From: Desmodesmus armatus
Lineage: Eukaryota; Chlorophyta; Chlorophyceae; Sphaeropleales; Scenedesmaceae
Length of the DNA: 64,000 bases
Assembly: GCA_007449985.2 (NCBI GenBank)
Contig: VIIQ02000178.1
Location: forward strand, 1-64,000
Reading direction: 5' to 3'
The position numbers and the translations under genes were made by a program. Under the pieces are notes generated by a model. It saw only the letters and a list, made by a program, of their open reading frames with translations. It made no database searches and was not told the origin of the DNA. Shown piece by piece: positions 47,267 through 62,085 of this stretch; the first letter of the stretch is position 1, and the number at the start of each line of letters is the position of its first letter.

Positions 47267-48827
47267 ATGGACGTGCTGTACAAGGGCGGCTCACTGCTGT
47301 ACACGCAGCTCAGCACAGCAGCCCGCATGGCGCTGCTGCTGCCCCGCTACGTGGTGGCCAACACCACCAAAACAGCAGCAGAGCCACACCCAGGTTGGTG
47401 GCCGTGGTGTGCAAGGCACAGAGACTGCAATCCGACGTGTTGTGTAACCACAGTATGCAGCATGGTGTGCAGGCTGGCTTTTGGGTGGTGCATGCTGCAG
47501 CAGTATGTTTTTGAAGCAGGGGTGGAAGGGGGGGGGGGGTGAGGGGATGCTTGTACCACAGCAGCTGCACTTTGCCCTGCTCTGGGGTGGTATGGCACTG
47601 CTGTCACTCGCCTATCACCAAGCTGTGTATCCCTGCTGTCCTGTGTTGTTCAGGTGCCACCTTCTATGAGGGCAAGGTCATTCACAGCAGGAGGCAGCCT
47701 GTCAACAACAGCTTTGAGTGAGCAGCTAGTCTGTTCTGTGGCAATGATGCAGCTGGGTCATCCTGTGCTGCACACAACCCGCACACGGCAGCTGCATGTC
47801 ATCCCTGCCCAGAAGCAGTGCCAGCACTACATCCCAGCGGCAAACTCATCCGCCTGTCAAGTTCCCTTGCCGGCTGACAGCTGCACCATGTGATTATTGT
47901 CAGGACTGCAGCAATGGTAGCACAGTTTCTCAGCTGCTGCCTGTTTCGTATGCCTGTGTGTTTGTGTGTGCTGGCCAGGTACCCTGTGCGCATGGTGCTG
48001 ATTGACCTGCAGGCCCCTCCCCCCTGGTTCACTGCGGGCCAGGCGTCAGACCACATGAGCCTGCAGGAGGCACGGGCCTTCGCTGGGACTGACGGTGAGG
48101 AGGGGGTTTAGGGTTCAGGGTTTAGCAGGGGAAAGGGGGGGGGGGTGCAGCAGTAGTTGAGAGGGGCAGTATGCTTGCAGCGGCTTCATCATCAGCGGTG
48201 ATCAGCAGCAGAGTAGCTTGGTCATGTTTTGGAGGATAGGTTGGGGGCATCAGCTCATCACCTGCGGTGTTCAGCATGACACTAGCTCCCGCATGCTGCA
48301 GGAGGCACGGGCCTTCGCTGGGACTGACGGTGAGGAGGGGGATGACGGGAGGGGGGGGGGTGCCGGCAGTAGAAGAAATGGGCAGTATGCTTGCAGCAGC
48401 TTCAAGGTCAACGGTGATCAGCAGCACAGCACCTCCCAACAGGTGGTGGACATCGCCACAGTAATCGCTGCAGTAGGGTGGTCAAGGAGCTTCCAGCAGC
48501 TCCTTGTTGCCTGTGGTGTGGTCAGTGTCCCTATGAACCCCAGGGGCGTCCCATGACGTACAGCACGTGCAGCGGCCGCAGCACCACACGTCCAGCTTAC
48601 CCAGTGACTTGCTGGTGTTTTCACTTTTGTGTCATGTTGTACCGTGCTGTGCTGTGCTGTGCTGTGTTGTGGCGCGTCGTGCATGTGCAGGCAGGGTGCT
48701 GCTGCTCACCACCGCAGTTGCTGGTGGCTATGTGCAGAACCCCATCAGCGTCTACTACTGCTTCGAGGGCGGCAGCAGCGACAAGCTGGAAAAGTGCATA
48801 GCAGAGGTGAGGAGGCAGCATCAGCAT

Positions 48828-48868
<41 letters not shown>

Positions 48869-50049
48869 CAGCTGACGCACAAACCGTATGCCCTCCATGC
48901 TTCTCCCGCATGTCAACAGTGGCGGCAGCATACAAGCTTGCTTTGGCGCCTTTTCAAATCCTGCTGCTTCTGCCGCTGCTGCACGTGGCCCATGTGTCTG
49001 TTGCAGGTGACCAACACCCCTTGGGGTGAGCGTGTGAGCTTTGTGTTCAGGCCCAGTGGTGACGTCAGCCCAAAGGCACTGCACGTCAGCCCATTCATGG
49101 ACATGGACAACACATGGTGAGAAGCAGGAGGATGGGGGGCAATCCATGAACATGAACATGGTGGCAACCATGCGGCACTGACATCAGCCACAGAGCCTAT
49201 GTGCTCACAGGCCTGGCATCGTCACAGTACAGCATCTGATGTACCATGTCTGAAGCTGGCAACGGATGGTGGCTCGATGTGCTTGCAAGCACTGGCCTTG
49301 TCAGCAAACTCATGCTGCTTATCGCCACCCATCCCCCCCCCCCTGCACCGCACCGCCTGCCTCAGGCACCTGACTGCAAGTGGGCCGGGGCCTCAGCTGT
49401 CTGTGACTGTGCGTGTGACTCACCCCACCCTGGGGTCCTACTTTGAGGCCCTGCTGCACCTAAGGCAGTGCAGCCCTGAGCAGCAGCACCCAGCAGAGGA
49501 GGCAGGCCTGGCCACACTGTGGAGGTGAGGTGGGGGGGGGGGGTAGGAGGGAGCGGGGCGAGGATGAAGGTGGCAGGACAGGGGGTCTGTGTGTTTTATT
49601 TGGGGCGGGGGAGGGGAGCGAGGCTGGGAAGGGTGGATGTAAGCACTGGTCAGTCCAGCTTGACTGGTGACAACTGAGAGTGACATGTGACGGAGGCAGA
49701 TTGGAGAAGGGGGCTGGCGTACCCTTTCCATAAACCTTTTCTGCCTTTGTTGTGGTCGCCACCTGTAGACAAACACAAGAAACAGCCCCGAGTGTTGCTT
49801 GTACACAAACTGTGCCCCCCCCTCTGCCGTCATGCCTACAGGTACGGCTTCATGCCCCAGCGTGTTGCCTTCTGGATCTACTGGCAGGCCGTGAAGCTCA
49901 TCGCCAAGGGCTGCCCCATATACACCAAGCCAAGCCCTGAGTTCCAGCAGCGAGTCAGCAGCATCAGCAGCAGCAGCAGCATACAGAACAGCGGGGCGGG
50001 CTGCCCCTATGTGTGGAGGGAGGCACAGGAGTGGCCCTGGTTCCTCTAG
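47267..50049 (+). CDS. DUF1365 family protein (plant-type)
   Basis: Exons 47267-47393, 47654-47717, 47979-48094, 48691-48806, 49007-49116, 49366-49524, 49842-50049 give about 299 residues in phase. Family blocks are clear: ATFYEGKVIHSRRQPVNNSF, YPVRMVLIDLQ, NPISVYYCFEGGSS, the signature AEVTNTPWGERVSFVF, LHVSPFMDMDNTWHLTASGP, and near the end MPQRVAFWIYWQAVKLIAKG. The biochemical role of DUF1365 is not established; in bacteria the gene often neighbours cyclopropane-fatty-acid-synthase-like and amine-oxidase-like genes, which suggests lipid modification. No such neighbour is seen here. The first exon encodes a hydrophobic-basic leader (ARMALLLPRYVVANT). Exon 3 ends inside a 235-bp tandem duplication; the first donor (48095) and the copy at 48330 give different downstream phases only if the interval is retained. 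Confidence 0.9.
48061..48530 (+). repeat. 235-bp tandem duplication across a 5' splice site
   Basis: Bases 48061-48106, covering the end of DUF1365 exon 3, its donor and the start of the intron, recur identically at 48296-48341. The similarity continues downstream (GGGCAGTATGCTTGCAGC at about 48163 and 48381; CGGTGATCAGCAGCA), so the whole 235-bp unit was duplicated. Confidence 0.92.
48106..48126 (+). repeat. Short interstitial telomere-like repeat
   Basis: GGTTTAGGGTTCAGGGTTTAG contains two and a half TTTAGGG-like heptamers, the plant/green algal telomere unit. It lies in a DUF1365 intron. A shorter one (TTTAGGGTTTAGG) lies at about 56268-56280. Confidence 0.6.
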
Positions 50050-50107
50050 GGTGGAGCAGGGGTCAGCGTGTTTGTCCGGCGAGTACGGGGTGCAGCGTGC
50101 TTGTCGC

Positions 50108-50136
<29 letters not shown>
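50108..50136 (+). repeat. 29-base G homopolymer
   Basis: Twenty-nine consecutive G begin 59 bases after the DUF1365 stop codon, probably within the 3' UTR or its flank. It can form G-quadruplexes and its length is unlikely to be assembled exactly. Confidence 0.95.
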
Positions 50137-50138
<2 letters not shown>

Positions 50139-51127
50139 ACATCATTTGTGTGATGAAGTGTAGATTGAGATCTGGGGTAGTGTGCAGCAGTGGTGTCATA
50201 GGGTGCAGGCATTTGTGTTTTGGCATTGTGGAACACAGCTGGACATCACATGACGTAGAGCAGCACAGCACTGGGCAGCAAACAGCAGTCATGGTTTCAG
50301 CATTGTTCATTTGACTGCCTTACAGGGCCACCTTGGACCCCTGCTTTATCTGCATCTTGGTGTGCCACAGCAGCCGGTCACCTGACAGTGGCTGTCAAAG
50401 TATGAAAGTGGTTATTCTCCACAGATCTGTGTCTGAGACATCAGCGAACGCACCTCAGTTCCCCAGCCAGTCTGCTCAGCTTGGCTTGTTCATGTGTGTG
50501 GTGTCACGAGTGGTAGGATCGGCTGGCACCAAGTGGATATTTGCTTGGTGTTCATACGTGTCCAGGCTGCAGGGGTTCAGCAGTGCTATGCTGAGATGAT
50601 GTGTTGTAAAGCTGAGGTAACTTGCAGTCCCACCAAGTCTGCAGGGGGTCGATGCTGTCATCTCTCCCATGGAAAGGCCTTGGTTGTGTACCTCCATACA
50701 AATGCCTGGGCGTTTGGCACTCAACGCGAGAAGCATGCACTGTGGCAGGTGTATGCAAATGCTGCTTCATGCAGACAGCACAGACGCCCGCCGGTTTGGC
50801 ACAACTGTTGACACTGCCATCACCTGCCTGGACACCAAGATTATTCACGGAGGTTTGCATTGGTTGCTGACTGCGTTGAAGGACTGCTGCTACATACGAA
50901 GCTGTTTTAGTTTGTGGACCATGATCAACAGGCCTGTGACCTAGGTGCCCACCTTCAAGGCTCCGCCAGGCCTCACGCAGTCGTGCACGCAAGCAGGAAA
51001 TGGGAGTAACGAGTTTCAGCCACTTTGCCGCTAGCCTGCCCACATGCTTGACGTCTGCTGTGGTTGCACTTGATCTGAGGTGGGACCTTTGAAGAGTTGA
51101 CACAGTCAGCGTAACGCCATACAGCTT

Positions 51128-51207
51128 TCCTCGGAGAAGGATTCCGCAGGATCCTTCGGAGTGACTGGGGGGCCCCAAACAAAAGAGCAAATGTGTGATT
51201 TCCTGTG
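51128..51207 (+). repeat. Dispersed hairpin repeat, copy 1
   Basis: Begins TCCTCGGAGAAGGAT, contains the inverted partner ATCCTTCGGAG, and ends AAATGTGTGATTTCCTGTG. It shares this layout with the copy at 51920-52005. Confidence 0.75.
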
Positions 51208-51919
51208 AGAAGATGTGTGACATCCTGCAGACTGCATACGCAGACCCGAAGACCCCACGTTCTGCGCGGAATGGCAACTATGAGTCAGTCAAGGGACGCA
51301 GAAGGGCGGCAACGAACAGCAAGCGAAGCAACATACCGTTGCCACCTGTCTGTCGGGACCGCGTGCAGAAGACAGAGGAGAGCCAAGGGCCACACGAGAT
51401 GTTTGAATTCGAGCAGGAACAATGCATTAGAGGCACTTCATGAACACTGCTGCTGTTTTCGACCCAAACAAGGGAACACCACCATCGTGTTCCACCTGAG
51501 CCACCTGGCTGTTGGGCAACACCTGGCTGTCGGGCCCTCACAATACACAATCAACTGTGCTAAGGGATGGCAAGGAAGAGTGCATACGGGGGGCATTGCT
51601 GCGACTGCATGCCACCATGTGTATCATTGGCCTCAGCTGGGGGGGGGGGGGGAGTGTGAGGGGGGTCTCCCCCCTCCACAAAAGAGGCAGTGTCACTGCT
51701 AGTAGCTGCGTCGGCATCAAAGCAACGCCACAGGGAGGCGCCATTCAAGCCAGCAGCAACCACACAACAACAGGGAAGGCACCCACCAAAAAAGGGGGGG
51801 CACCCCCCCTGCCTGGCGGGCCTGCCAGCAGACACATCACTAGAGGAGCATTCGAAACCCCACCGCGGCCTGTTCGACGGGTGTAGCGCAGGAGCGCCGT
51901 TTGTATCTGCCTCAGTTTG

Positions 51920-52005
51920 TCCTCGGAGAAGGATGAAAATCCTTCGGAGAGCCTGCGGTGGTGCCAAAAGAGTAATAAATGTGTAATAAATGTGTAATTC
52001 CTGTG
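51920..52005 (+). repeat. Dispersed hairpin repeat, copy 2
   Basis: Same start (TCCTCGGAGAAGGAT), loop changed, same ATCCTTCGGAG partner, then a locally doubled TAATAAATGTG and the shared ending ATTCCTGTG. It lies 792 bases downstream of copy 1 in the same orientation. Confidence 0.75.
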
Positions 52006-52650
52006 TATCCTTCATGCGCGTGCCCAACAGCCCCACGGAAAGTATCAACAAGGAACATGGAACCCATTCCCGTGAAGATACGAATCGGCATGCCGAAATA
52101 TTTGAGCAGCGACAGCAAACGCGAAACAGCAGTTGCCATGCCAAGGCCAGAAACGGCTGAAAGTTTGTTTGATAGATACATTGAATCACACGGAGAGCTT
52201 TATGGGGACCGGACAAGCGGCGTACAGGCAGCAGGAACCGATCGAACTCGCGATGCTTGTTGCTGCTGTCGAGACCACCTGCGTAATCGGGACGCCCCTC
52301 GTGCGCGATATCAACTACAGACAACATTAAGTACTGTGGCATCATCACAGGCACAAACGAGCACATCGGCCAGGGACACGTGGCACCTCGCATATTGCAC
52401 GCGCAGTCGCACCATCGGCTCGCGTAGCAACGGAAAACAACAAAATGTGCAGCAGACTATGCTTTTGACACTTGGCAGCTGCTGTGTTACCCTGGCCATC
52501 AATCAGCCCCAGGGTCTTCGGAGGGGGGGGGGATCAGAAGTCTCCTGGTGGTGGTCTGCTGTCCCAGCCAGCACGCGTCTGACTAGAACGACTACACAAA
52601 ACACAAATGGCAGGGGGAGCCCAGAGGGGGGGGGGCGCAGCATGACTGTG

Positions 52651-53068
52651 GCATGCTGGTGAGCAGTGCTGTCAGCACTCTGGGCCATCGTGGTCCAGTC
52701 GTGCTGACCCAGGACGGGACAAGCGCTGCTGGACTGACAAGCGACTGAAGGACTGCTCAGGCCCTGCCCTGAACTCAATAAACGTCAAACAAGAAGAAGC
52801 TCTTTGGTGGTGTTCTGCCCGTGTCTGAGGACAGCCAAGACTCGAATGAGGAGCAAGGCAATTGCGGGGGGAAGGGGGGTGGGCGCAGCCCACCCCCCTG
52901 GGCTCTCCCCGCCCTCCCCCTTATGACTCTGTAATGCTAGTGAGCATGCTGCAAGCACTGCTGCACTGGGCCATCTGGGTCTGATGGTGATGACCCAACA
53001 CAGGACAAGCACTGCTACAATAGGCCATCAACCCGGCAAAGCACTGCTCAGGCCCTGCCCTGACCTCG
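52651..53068 (+). repeat. Pair of diverged direct repeats about 125-135 bp long
   Basis: Units at about 52651-52776 and 52933-53068 share GTGAGCA, CTGGGCCATC, TGACCCA, GGACAAGC, CTGCT and ACTGCTCAGGCCCTGCCCTGA in the same order. The intervening piece contains a perfect inverted repeat at 52874-52898 (11-bp arms GGGGGGTGGGC around GCA). Confidence 0.78.
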
Positions 53069-55058
53069 ACCGTTGATCACTTCGACGGGGGACCGCGATA
53101 GCGCTGATTTTACAGCAGTGACTACGGGTAGTTTGCAAACCACTGATGGATTGCTGAGCAATGCTCTACACCACCATGCAGGTTTGACCAGGGGTGGGAA
53201 AGTGACAGGTGCATGTTGGGGTGTGAATTGTCATCAACAAACAACCAAAGTCAACGTCAAACATGCATACTCCACCAAAGTCACTCCTTTACGCCGGCTG
53301 CACCGTCCCCTTACATCTCAGAGCCCATTCCCCCTCGAGAACATACACATGCATCAACCCAACCCCTCACCACCTCCATCAGCTTCTTGTCAGGTTGCTA
53401 TATCGAACATCAAGCCTTAACCGGCTGAAAGTTCGTTAAAAAGGGCAGGTTTCGATGCTTGGTCAAGAGACCTCAGAGTTGCAGCTCTCAGAAGAGGCGA
53501 CATAGTGCTGCTGAGTAATAGCTGGCAGGTCAACATACAGCACGTGCTCTGGCGCAAGGCAGTGCAATGCATAAAATCAGCACTGCCCATGTCAGCTGTC
53601 CCAACAGCATCAGCAGGAAAGCAAGGTCATGAGCAGCAGGAGCAGGAGCTGAGCGATGCAGTTTCCCTGCTGTGCTGCCATGGGCCGGCAGGCTAAGGTG
53701 GGCATGGGGTGGGGTCAGTTCACAAACAGAGTTACACAACAGCAGCCAAGGGATCCCCAACACTCTGCTGCACCTAGACACCTAGACACATGGCAATACT
53801 GCGTAGCTGACAGCAAAGGCGTTTCCCACCGCGCCGCTGCTGCCGCCACTACACCCACTGTACGTCTCACCCTTCTCCATCACTTCAGACAAAAGCACAC
53901 CGGAAACAACCCTCCATACACATGACACATGCTGCTCGACTCCACCAGCAGGGTTACCTCTGGGCGACCCTGACTAAGGCAGCAGGTCACAAGGCTGCAA
54001 CCTCCCAAAACAACAACAAACCCTGATGCTGTGACAGTCCAGTTGCTCTTGCCCGAAGGATTGCAGCAGCATAAAGAAGCGATGCTGCAGTAAGGTGCTT
54101 GGATAGTGACAGTCAGTATGCACAGATCATATGCACACAACACCAGCTGGCACAGCATGCTTTTAACAACCTTGCACAACGGCTTGCACCCGGTGCAGTC
54201 TGGTTGAACTAGCTAGGCCTGTACCCACAGGCACTGCAAACAGACCCAGGGCCCTACAAGCCTCCAACAGCATTTGAGAGATGCTATGCAAATCACTCTG
54301 CACCTTTGTTCAGCATGTTCCAGCAGTCAGCAAAACAGCAGTTACCTTGCAGCCACGCAGGTAATTCTGCAGTAGTCATACCACTGAAACACTGGTGGCC
54401 AGAACGCAGACACAAGGGCGAAGGCACCAGACAAATATAAGAAGAAAGTGTACTTGGGCATCTCCCCTGTTCATATAACACACTTCCAACTTATTACTGG
54501 CAGTAGCAGCTGGCTGCTGGTCCCAAATGCTTCCCCTACCAGGCTGCGTTCACGCTGTGCACAGCTCCCGCCAGAAAACACCCACACTGCAATGGTGACT
54601 GCTGCAACAGATAAAACTGCTGGCTCTGGCTCAGACAGAACGGCGAACTTTGAAGCAGCGCATCTGGCGCCACAAGCGTGTCAAGCTGACAAAACAAACA
54701 GTCACTCACATCCACACCAGCGTCACTTGTTCCCATGGCCCAATACACATACCCAACCATGTCAGCATTGTCGATCCACAAACAGGAAGCAAACGCGCAA
54801 CCACTGCTGATGTGTTCTGATCAACCGCACCAACATTAGGCACAGGGACACTCTTGGGACCCCCTGAAGTGGTGGCTTCACAGGAAGCCCGACACAACCG
54901 GCGATTAGTCACCACGTACAGCGTGCTGCCACAAACCCTTATCCTTGCCCCTGACGCCGCGTAGCAGAGGAACAAAGGAGCGCACCGACATGAAATAAAC
55001 TGAGCACACCCAACAATCAAGCTGTTGGGAGCAGCCTGCAGCCTGGTTTGAAATCACT

Positions 55059-55202
55059 CTGGTGTAGCAGTCACATAAAACTGACTTGAAAGTACAGAAC
55101 ATCAACCGAAGACTTTGACCAGACACTTGCCTGGTGTAGCAGTCACATAAGACTGACTTGAAAGTACAGAACAACAACCGAAGACTTTGACCAGACACTT
55201 GC
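55059..55202. repeat. 72-bp perfect-length tandem repeat, two copies
   Basis: Units 55059-55130 and 55131-55202 start CTGGTGTAGCAGTCACATAA and differ at only two or three positions. The unit is 24 codons long, so a minus-strand open frame (54905-55426) carries it through without stops, but that frame shows no recognisable domain and is not called as a gene. Confidence 0.92.
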
Positions 55203-55442
55203 CGCCCTTCTGCAAACACACCAACACAAGCACAGCACTTTGCACGCCTGCGGCTTGCAGGAACCTCACATACATGCGCACTAAGGGCGTCATCTGAACA
55301 ATGGAGCAGTTGTATGCTCAAGGGGATATAGACAAACAAGCACACCTGTACATAAACCCTGCCTTCGCGGCAGCTGTCAATAACCAACCAAGTTCCAGCT
55401 GAGGGCAACCAAACATACTGACACAACCCCCCCCCCCCAAAC

Positions 55443-59366
<3,924 letters not shown>

Positions 59367-60110
59367 CAAATTTCTCTGGGACTGCTGGTTCCGAAAGGGC
59401 TGCTTACGCTCTATATGTCTCCTTCTGCTGCCTGTATACACTATTGAGTGCGCTTCTTACTCTCTAATGCTGAAACCACCTTCTTTTGTCCAGGTTCCAT
59501 TTCCCCCTCTCAGCTGAACCAGAGGGTTTAGCAGGGGCTGTTTCCACCTCACGTTTGGTGTGAGGTGGAAAATTACGGAGGGAAAATTTGAGGTTGGGAG
59601 TGGTCCTGCTGAGCCGATGCTGAACAGTGGGAGATGATACTCCAAAATGCTTTACAGTACTGTACTGCAGTACTGCTTGACCCTTGCTGAGGCCCTAGCC
59701 CCACCCCTGACGCTGCATCTAGGCTGCAGCCAACCTCAGGCTCGTTACGTTCGTGTGGAAGTCTGTTTAGGCAGGCATGCGTTCAGGTCCACTGTACTAT
59801 GTACTATGTACTGTGTGACACGCAATGGACCCCTCAACCTCCCTACTGCAGCACACAGTTGAGCCCAGGTATGGCCTGCATCATGGTGGTCATCTGCACC
59901 CCCCAACCCTGTTGCCAGTGCAGCTCAGACATGCCTTCCATCTATGTCAGGCTGCCGCCAGCAGACACTGACTGACACTAGTGCCTTTGCCTGTGTGAAC
60001 CCCGTCTGCGGTACCCCCCCCCCCCTCCCCTGGTGCCTTGGGCACTTGCCGTAGGCCCTGCCGCACCCAGCCTTCCGTACGTCATGCGCTGCTAGCTGCA
60101 CGCACACACC
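59367..60110. other. Upstream region of the 55443-59366 gene, with a strong hairpin
   Basis: No coding exon is supported. A perfect 12-bp inverted repeat (TTTCCACCTCAC, 7-base loop, GTGAGGTGGAAA) lies at 59541-59571, followed by AT-rich sequence and short TACTG/GTACTAT repeats near 59655-59680 and 59790-59815. This interval is the likely promoter of the minus-strand gene. Confidence 0.45.
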
Positions 60111-60471
60111 TCAGGGCTGACTGTACTTCAGCAGCTCACTGCCCCTCAGTTGCAGCAGCAGTTGCAACTTGCGGAAGGGGCGTGTGATGACTTTGCAACC
60201 GTTGATAGCAAGCAGACCCGCATGTGCAGGTGCCAATCGCATGTTGCCCTTGCTGTGAGCTGCCGTTGCTGAAATGCAGACGAGTTTGTGATGGAGCCTC
60301 GCCAGTGCTTGTGACAGTGATAAAGTTTGCAATCACGACTGCTGTCATATAGTGGTTGTAAAACAGTGTGCATTCACCAATGACACTGAGTGACATGCTG
60401 GTTGTCCCAGACTGGCACACCCCCAGCAGGCTCACGTGCATGCCAGAAGCCGACAGCGTACGTCCAAACAT
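60111..60471 (-). CDS. Possible two-exon end of an unrecognised gene
   Basis: Exons 60378-60471 and 60111-60268 join in phase (ATT G|GTGAAT to TTTCAG|CA) and read MFGRTLSASGMHVSLLGVC onward to a basic, leucine-rich end (FRKLQLLLQLRGSELLKYS) and a stop at 60111. The ATG at 60471 could be the true start or an internal Met after an acceptor (TGTGTAG). No domain is recognised. It may be the 3' end of the gene to which the exons at 61599-62085 belong. Confidence 0.35.
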
Positions 60472-61598
60472 CTACACAAGATCAGGAGCATAGAACATAG
60501 TCAACTCACACATACCTAAACCCACAGACCACACTACTTGTGCCTGCCAGGGTCTCAGCACAGTCAAGACAGCATCACCCATGAGCCTCTGGCTCCCTTG
60601 TGAGTTGCTCAGCTTTTGCTGAGCCAATTACTGTAACTGTAACATCACAGCATGCCGCTGCTGGCAAAACAGCTGCATGCAGGCACACACAAGGGGCACA
60701 ACAGGCAAACACCACTGCTGCAAATGCTGAGGTTGGGACCCTGTCCTCAAAACACTGTACTGTACTGTACTGCAAACAAACACATGCCCCGTCGAAAACA
60801 GCAAGACGCCAGATGCAGCTGAACACAGACCACATCACAGCACAGCACAGCACACCATCAAGGCCCGGTGCTGAGGTGGTCATGACCCTTCGGCAGCTGT
60901 GTTGCCAGCTGCTGCTGGGCTGTTACTGTAAAACTCCTGCAACCGCCTGCTGCGCCACTGCAGGGTCGCTGTTGCGCAGGTGCTGCTGCAACAGTTTGGC
61001 GCCAGATGGGGCTTGGCGTCAGGCCCCTGCGCAGCGACACACAAGACAGCGACAGTCGAGTGGGCAGCAGAACAGCAGCAGCAATAGGTGTTACTCAGCT
61101 CAACAAGCAGCGAGTCACCCAACTGGGCCAGCCTTGATTATGCCACAGCGTGGTGTGGGGGTGGCGCTACTTCATATGCATCTGCAGTAGCTGATACATG
61201 AGCATGCAGTAAGTAACAGTGATGTCCACAAGTCACCAACACGACAGCAGCTGTGCCACCCAAGGCTGCTGCAGGAGCTGTGCAGAACTCCATGCACAGC
61301 ATCTGCACGTGCACAACGACAGCTAGGGCACCTGGCTACAAGTTGCAACTTGCAACTGCCAATTGGCATGCCAACTCACAAAATCTTGAAATCAACTGAG
61401 CGCTGCCTCGCTGCAGCTGCTGCCACCAGCTGCTTGCGCAATGTGGGAGTTCTCACCTTTGCCAGACCACTGCTGCTTGGGCCACATTGGACGTGGCACC
61501 AAGGAAGAAAACACCACTGCTGCTCAGCTGCTGCAGGACGTGACACTCAGCATAGCTTTGCTGGCTGCCGCTGACTGTTACTGCGGCAATGCTGCTAC

Positions 61599-62085
61599 CT
61601 CTTGCGGTGCCACTAAAGTGGCGCTGTGCATGATGTGCTGCACCAGTTGACGCCACATAGCCTCGTCGTCGAGTGTCTGCGCATATCACAAGGCAAAAGG
61701 CACAAGGAGCAGCACAGCAAGTGCGTGGCGCTTTTCAACACAGCCAGGTTGGGAAGTGACTCAGTGACTGGCACGTCAGTGTGACGCCGGACTTTCTCAG
61801 ACAAGCACCCAGCTACATGAGCAGCGCTGACACTACAACGACTGCACACAATATGGGTAGATGAAAGTGGCAGAGGCAGCAAGGAAGTGTGCGCTGGTCG
61901 GCATGGGTGATGTGAGGGGTTAAATCCAGTAGCAGAACAAGCATGTGCACTGCAAGGTCCAAACAGCCGCGTTACCAGCATGTGTAGCCACACCCACAGC
62001 GCACTTACTATGTCCTCGGGGTGCAGTTTGTCTGCTTCTCCTGCTGCTAGACCGTCTGTGACGTGACGTCCACAAGCCCAGCAAA
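61599..62085 (-). CDS. Possible internal exons of an unrecognised gene
   Basis: Two exon-like blocks, 62009-62085 and 61599-61676, join in phase 0 through a good donor (ATA|GTAAGT) and acceptor (GCGCAG). They read CWACGRHVTDGLAAGEADKL and EDITLDDEAMWRQLVQHIM, ending LVAPQE. The pattern faintly recalls algal helical-repeat organelle RNA-binding proteins (OPR/RAP type), but the match is too short to claim. No start codon or complete chain was found. Confidence 0.3.

Larger units (their letters stand above)
50050..55442. other. 5.4-kb repeat-rich stretch between convergent genes, no supported gene
   Basis: It lies between the ends of the DUF1365 gene and of the minus-strand gene at 55443. It holds a 29-G run, an 80-86 bp hairpin-containing dispersed repeat (two copies), a pair of about 125-bp direct repeats, a perfect 11-bp hairpin and a 72-bp tandem repeat, each listed separately. 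Open frames of 277 codons (51560-52393, -) and 227 codons (51979-52662, +) overlap each other on opposite strands and show no family motif; a decayed transposable element is possible. Confidence 0.4.

Noticed and set aside
51560..52393. 277-codon minus-strand open frame, with an overlapping plus-strand frame 51979-52662
   Set aside because: Two overlapping antisense frames without domains in a repeat-rich interval; at best a decayed element.
55059..55202. Tandem repeat considered as a CRISPR-like array
   Set aside because: Two contiguous 72-bp units with no unique spacers, in a eukaryotic nuclear context.
54905..55426. 173-codon minus-strand frame through the 72-bp repeat
   Set aside because: It is kept open by the codon-multiple repeat, has no recognisable domain, and lies directly downstream of a gene's stop codon.
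60858..61190. Short exon-like helical blocks (for example LLQQHLRNSDPAVAQQ near 60950) between the two weak minus-strand exon groups
   Set aside because: No acceptor or donor pair with consistent phase links them to the neighbouring exon-like blocks.
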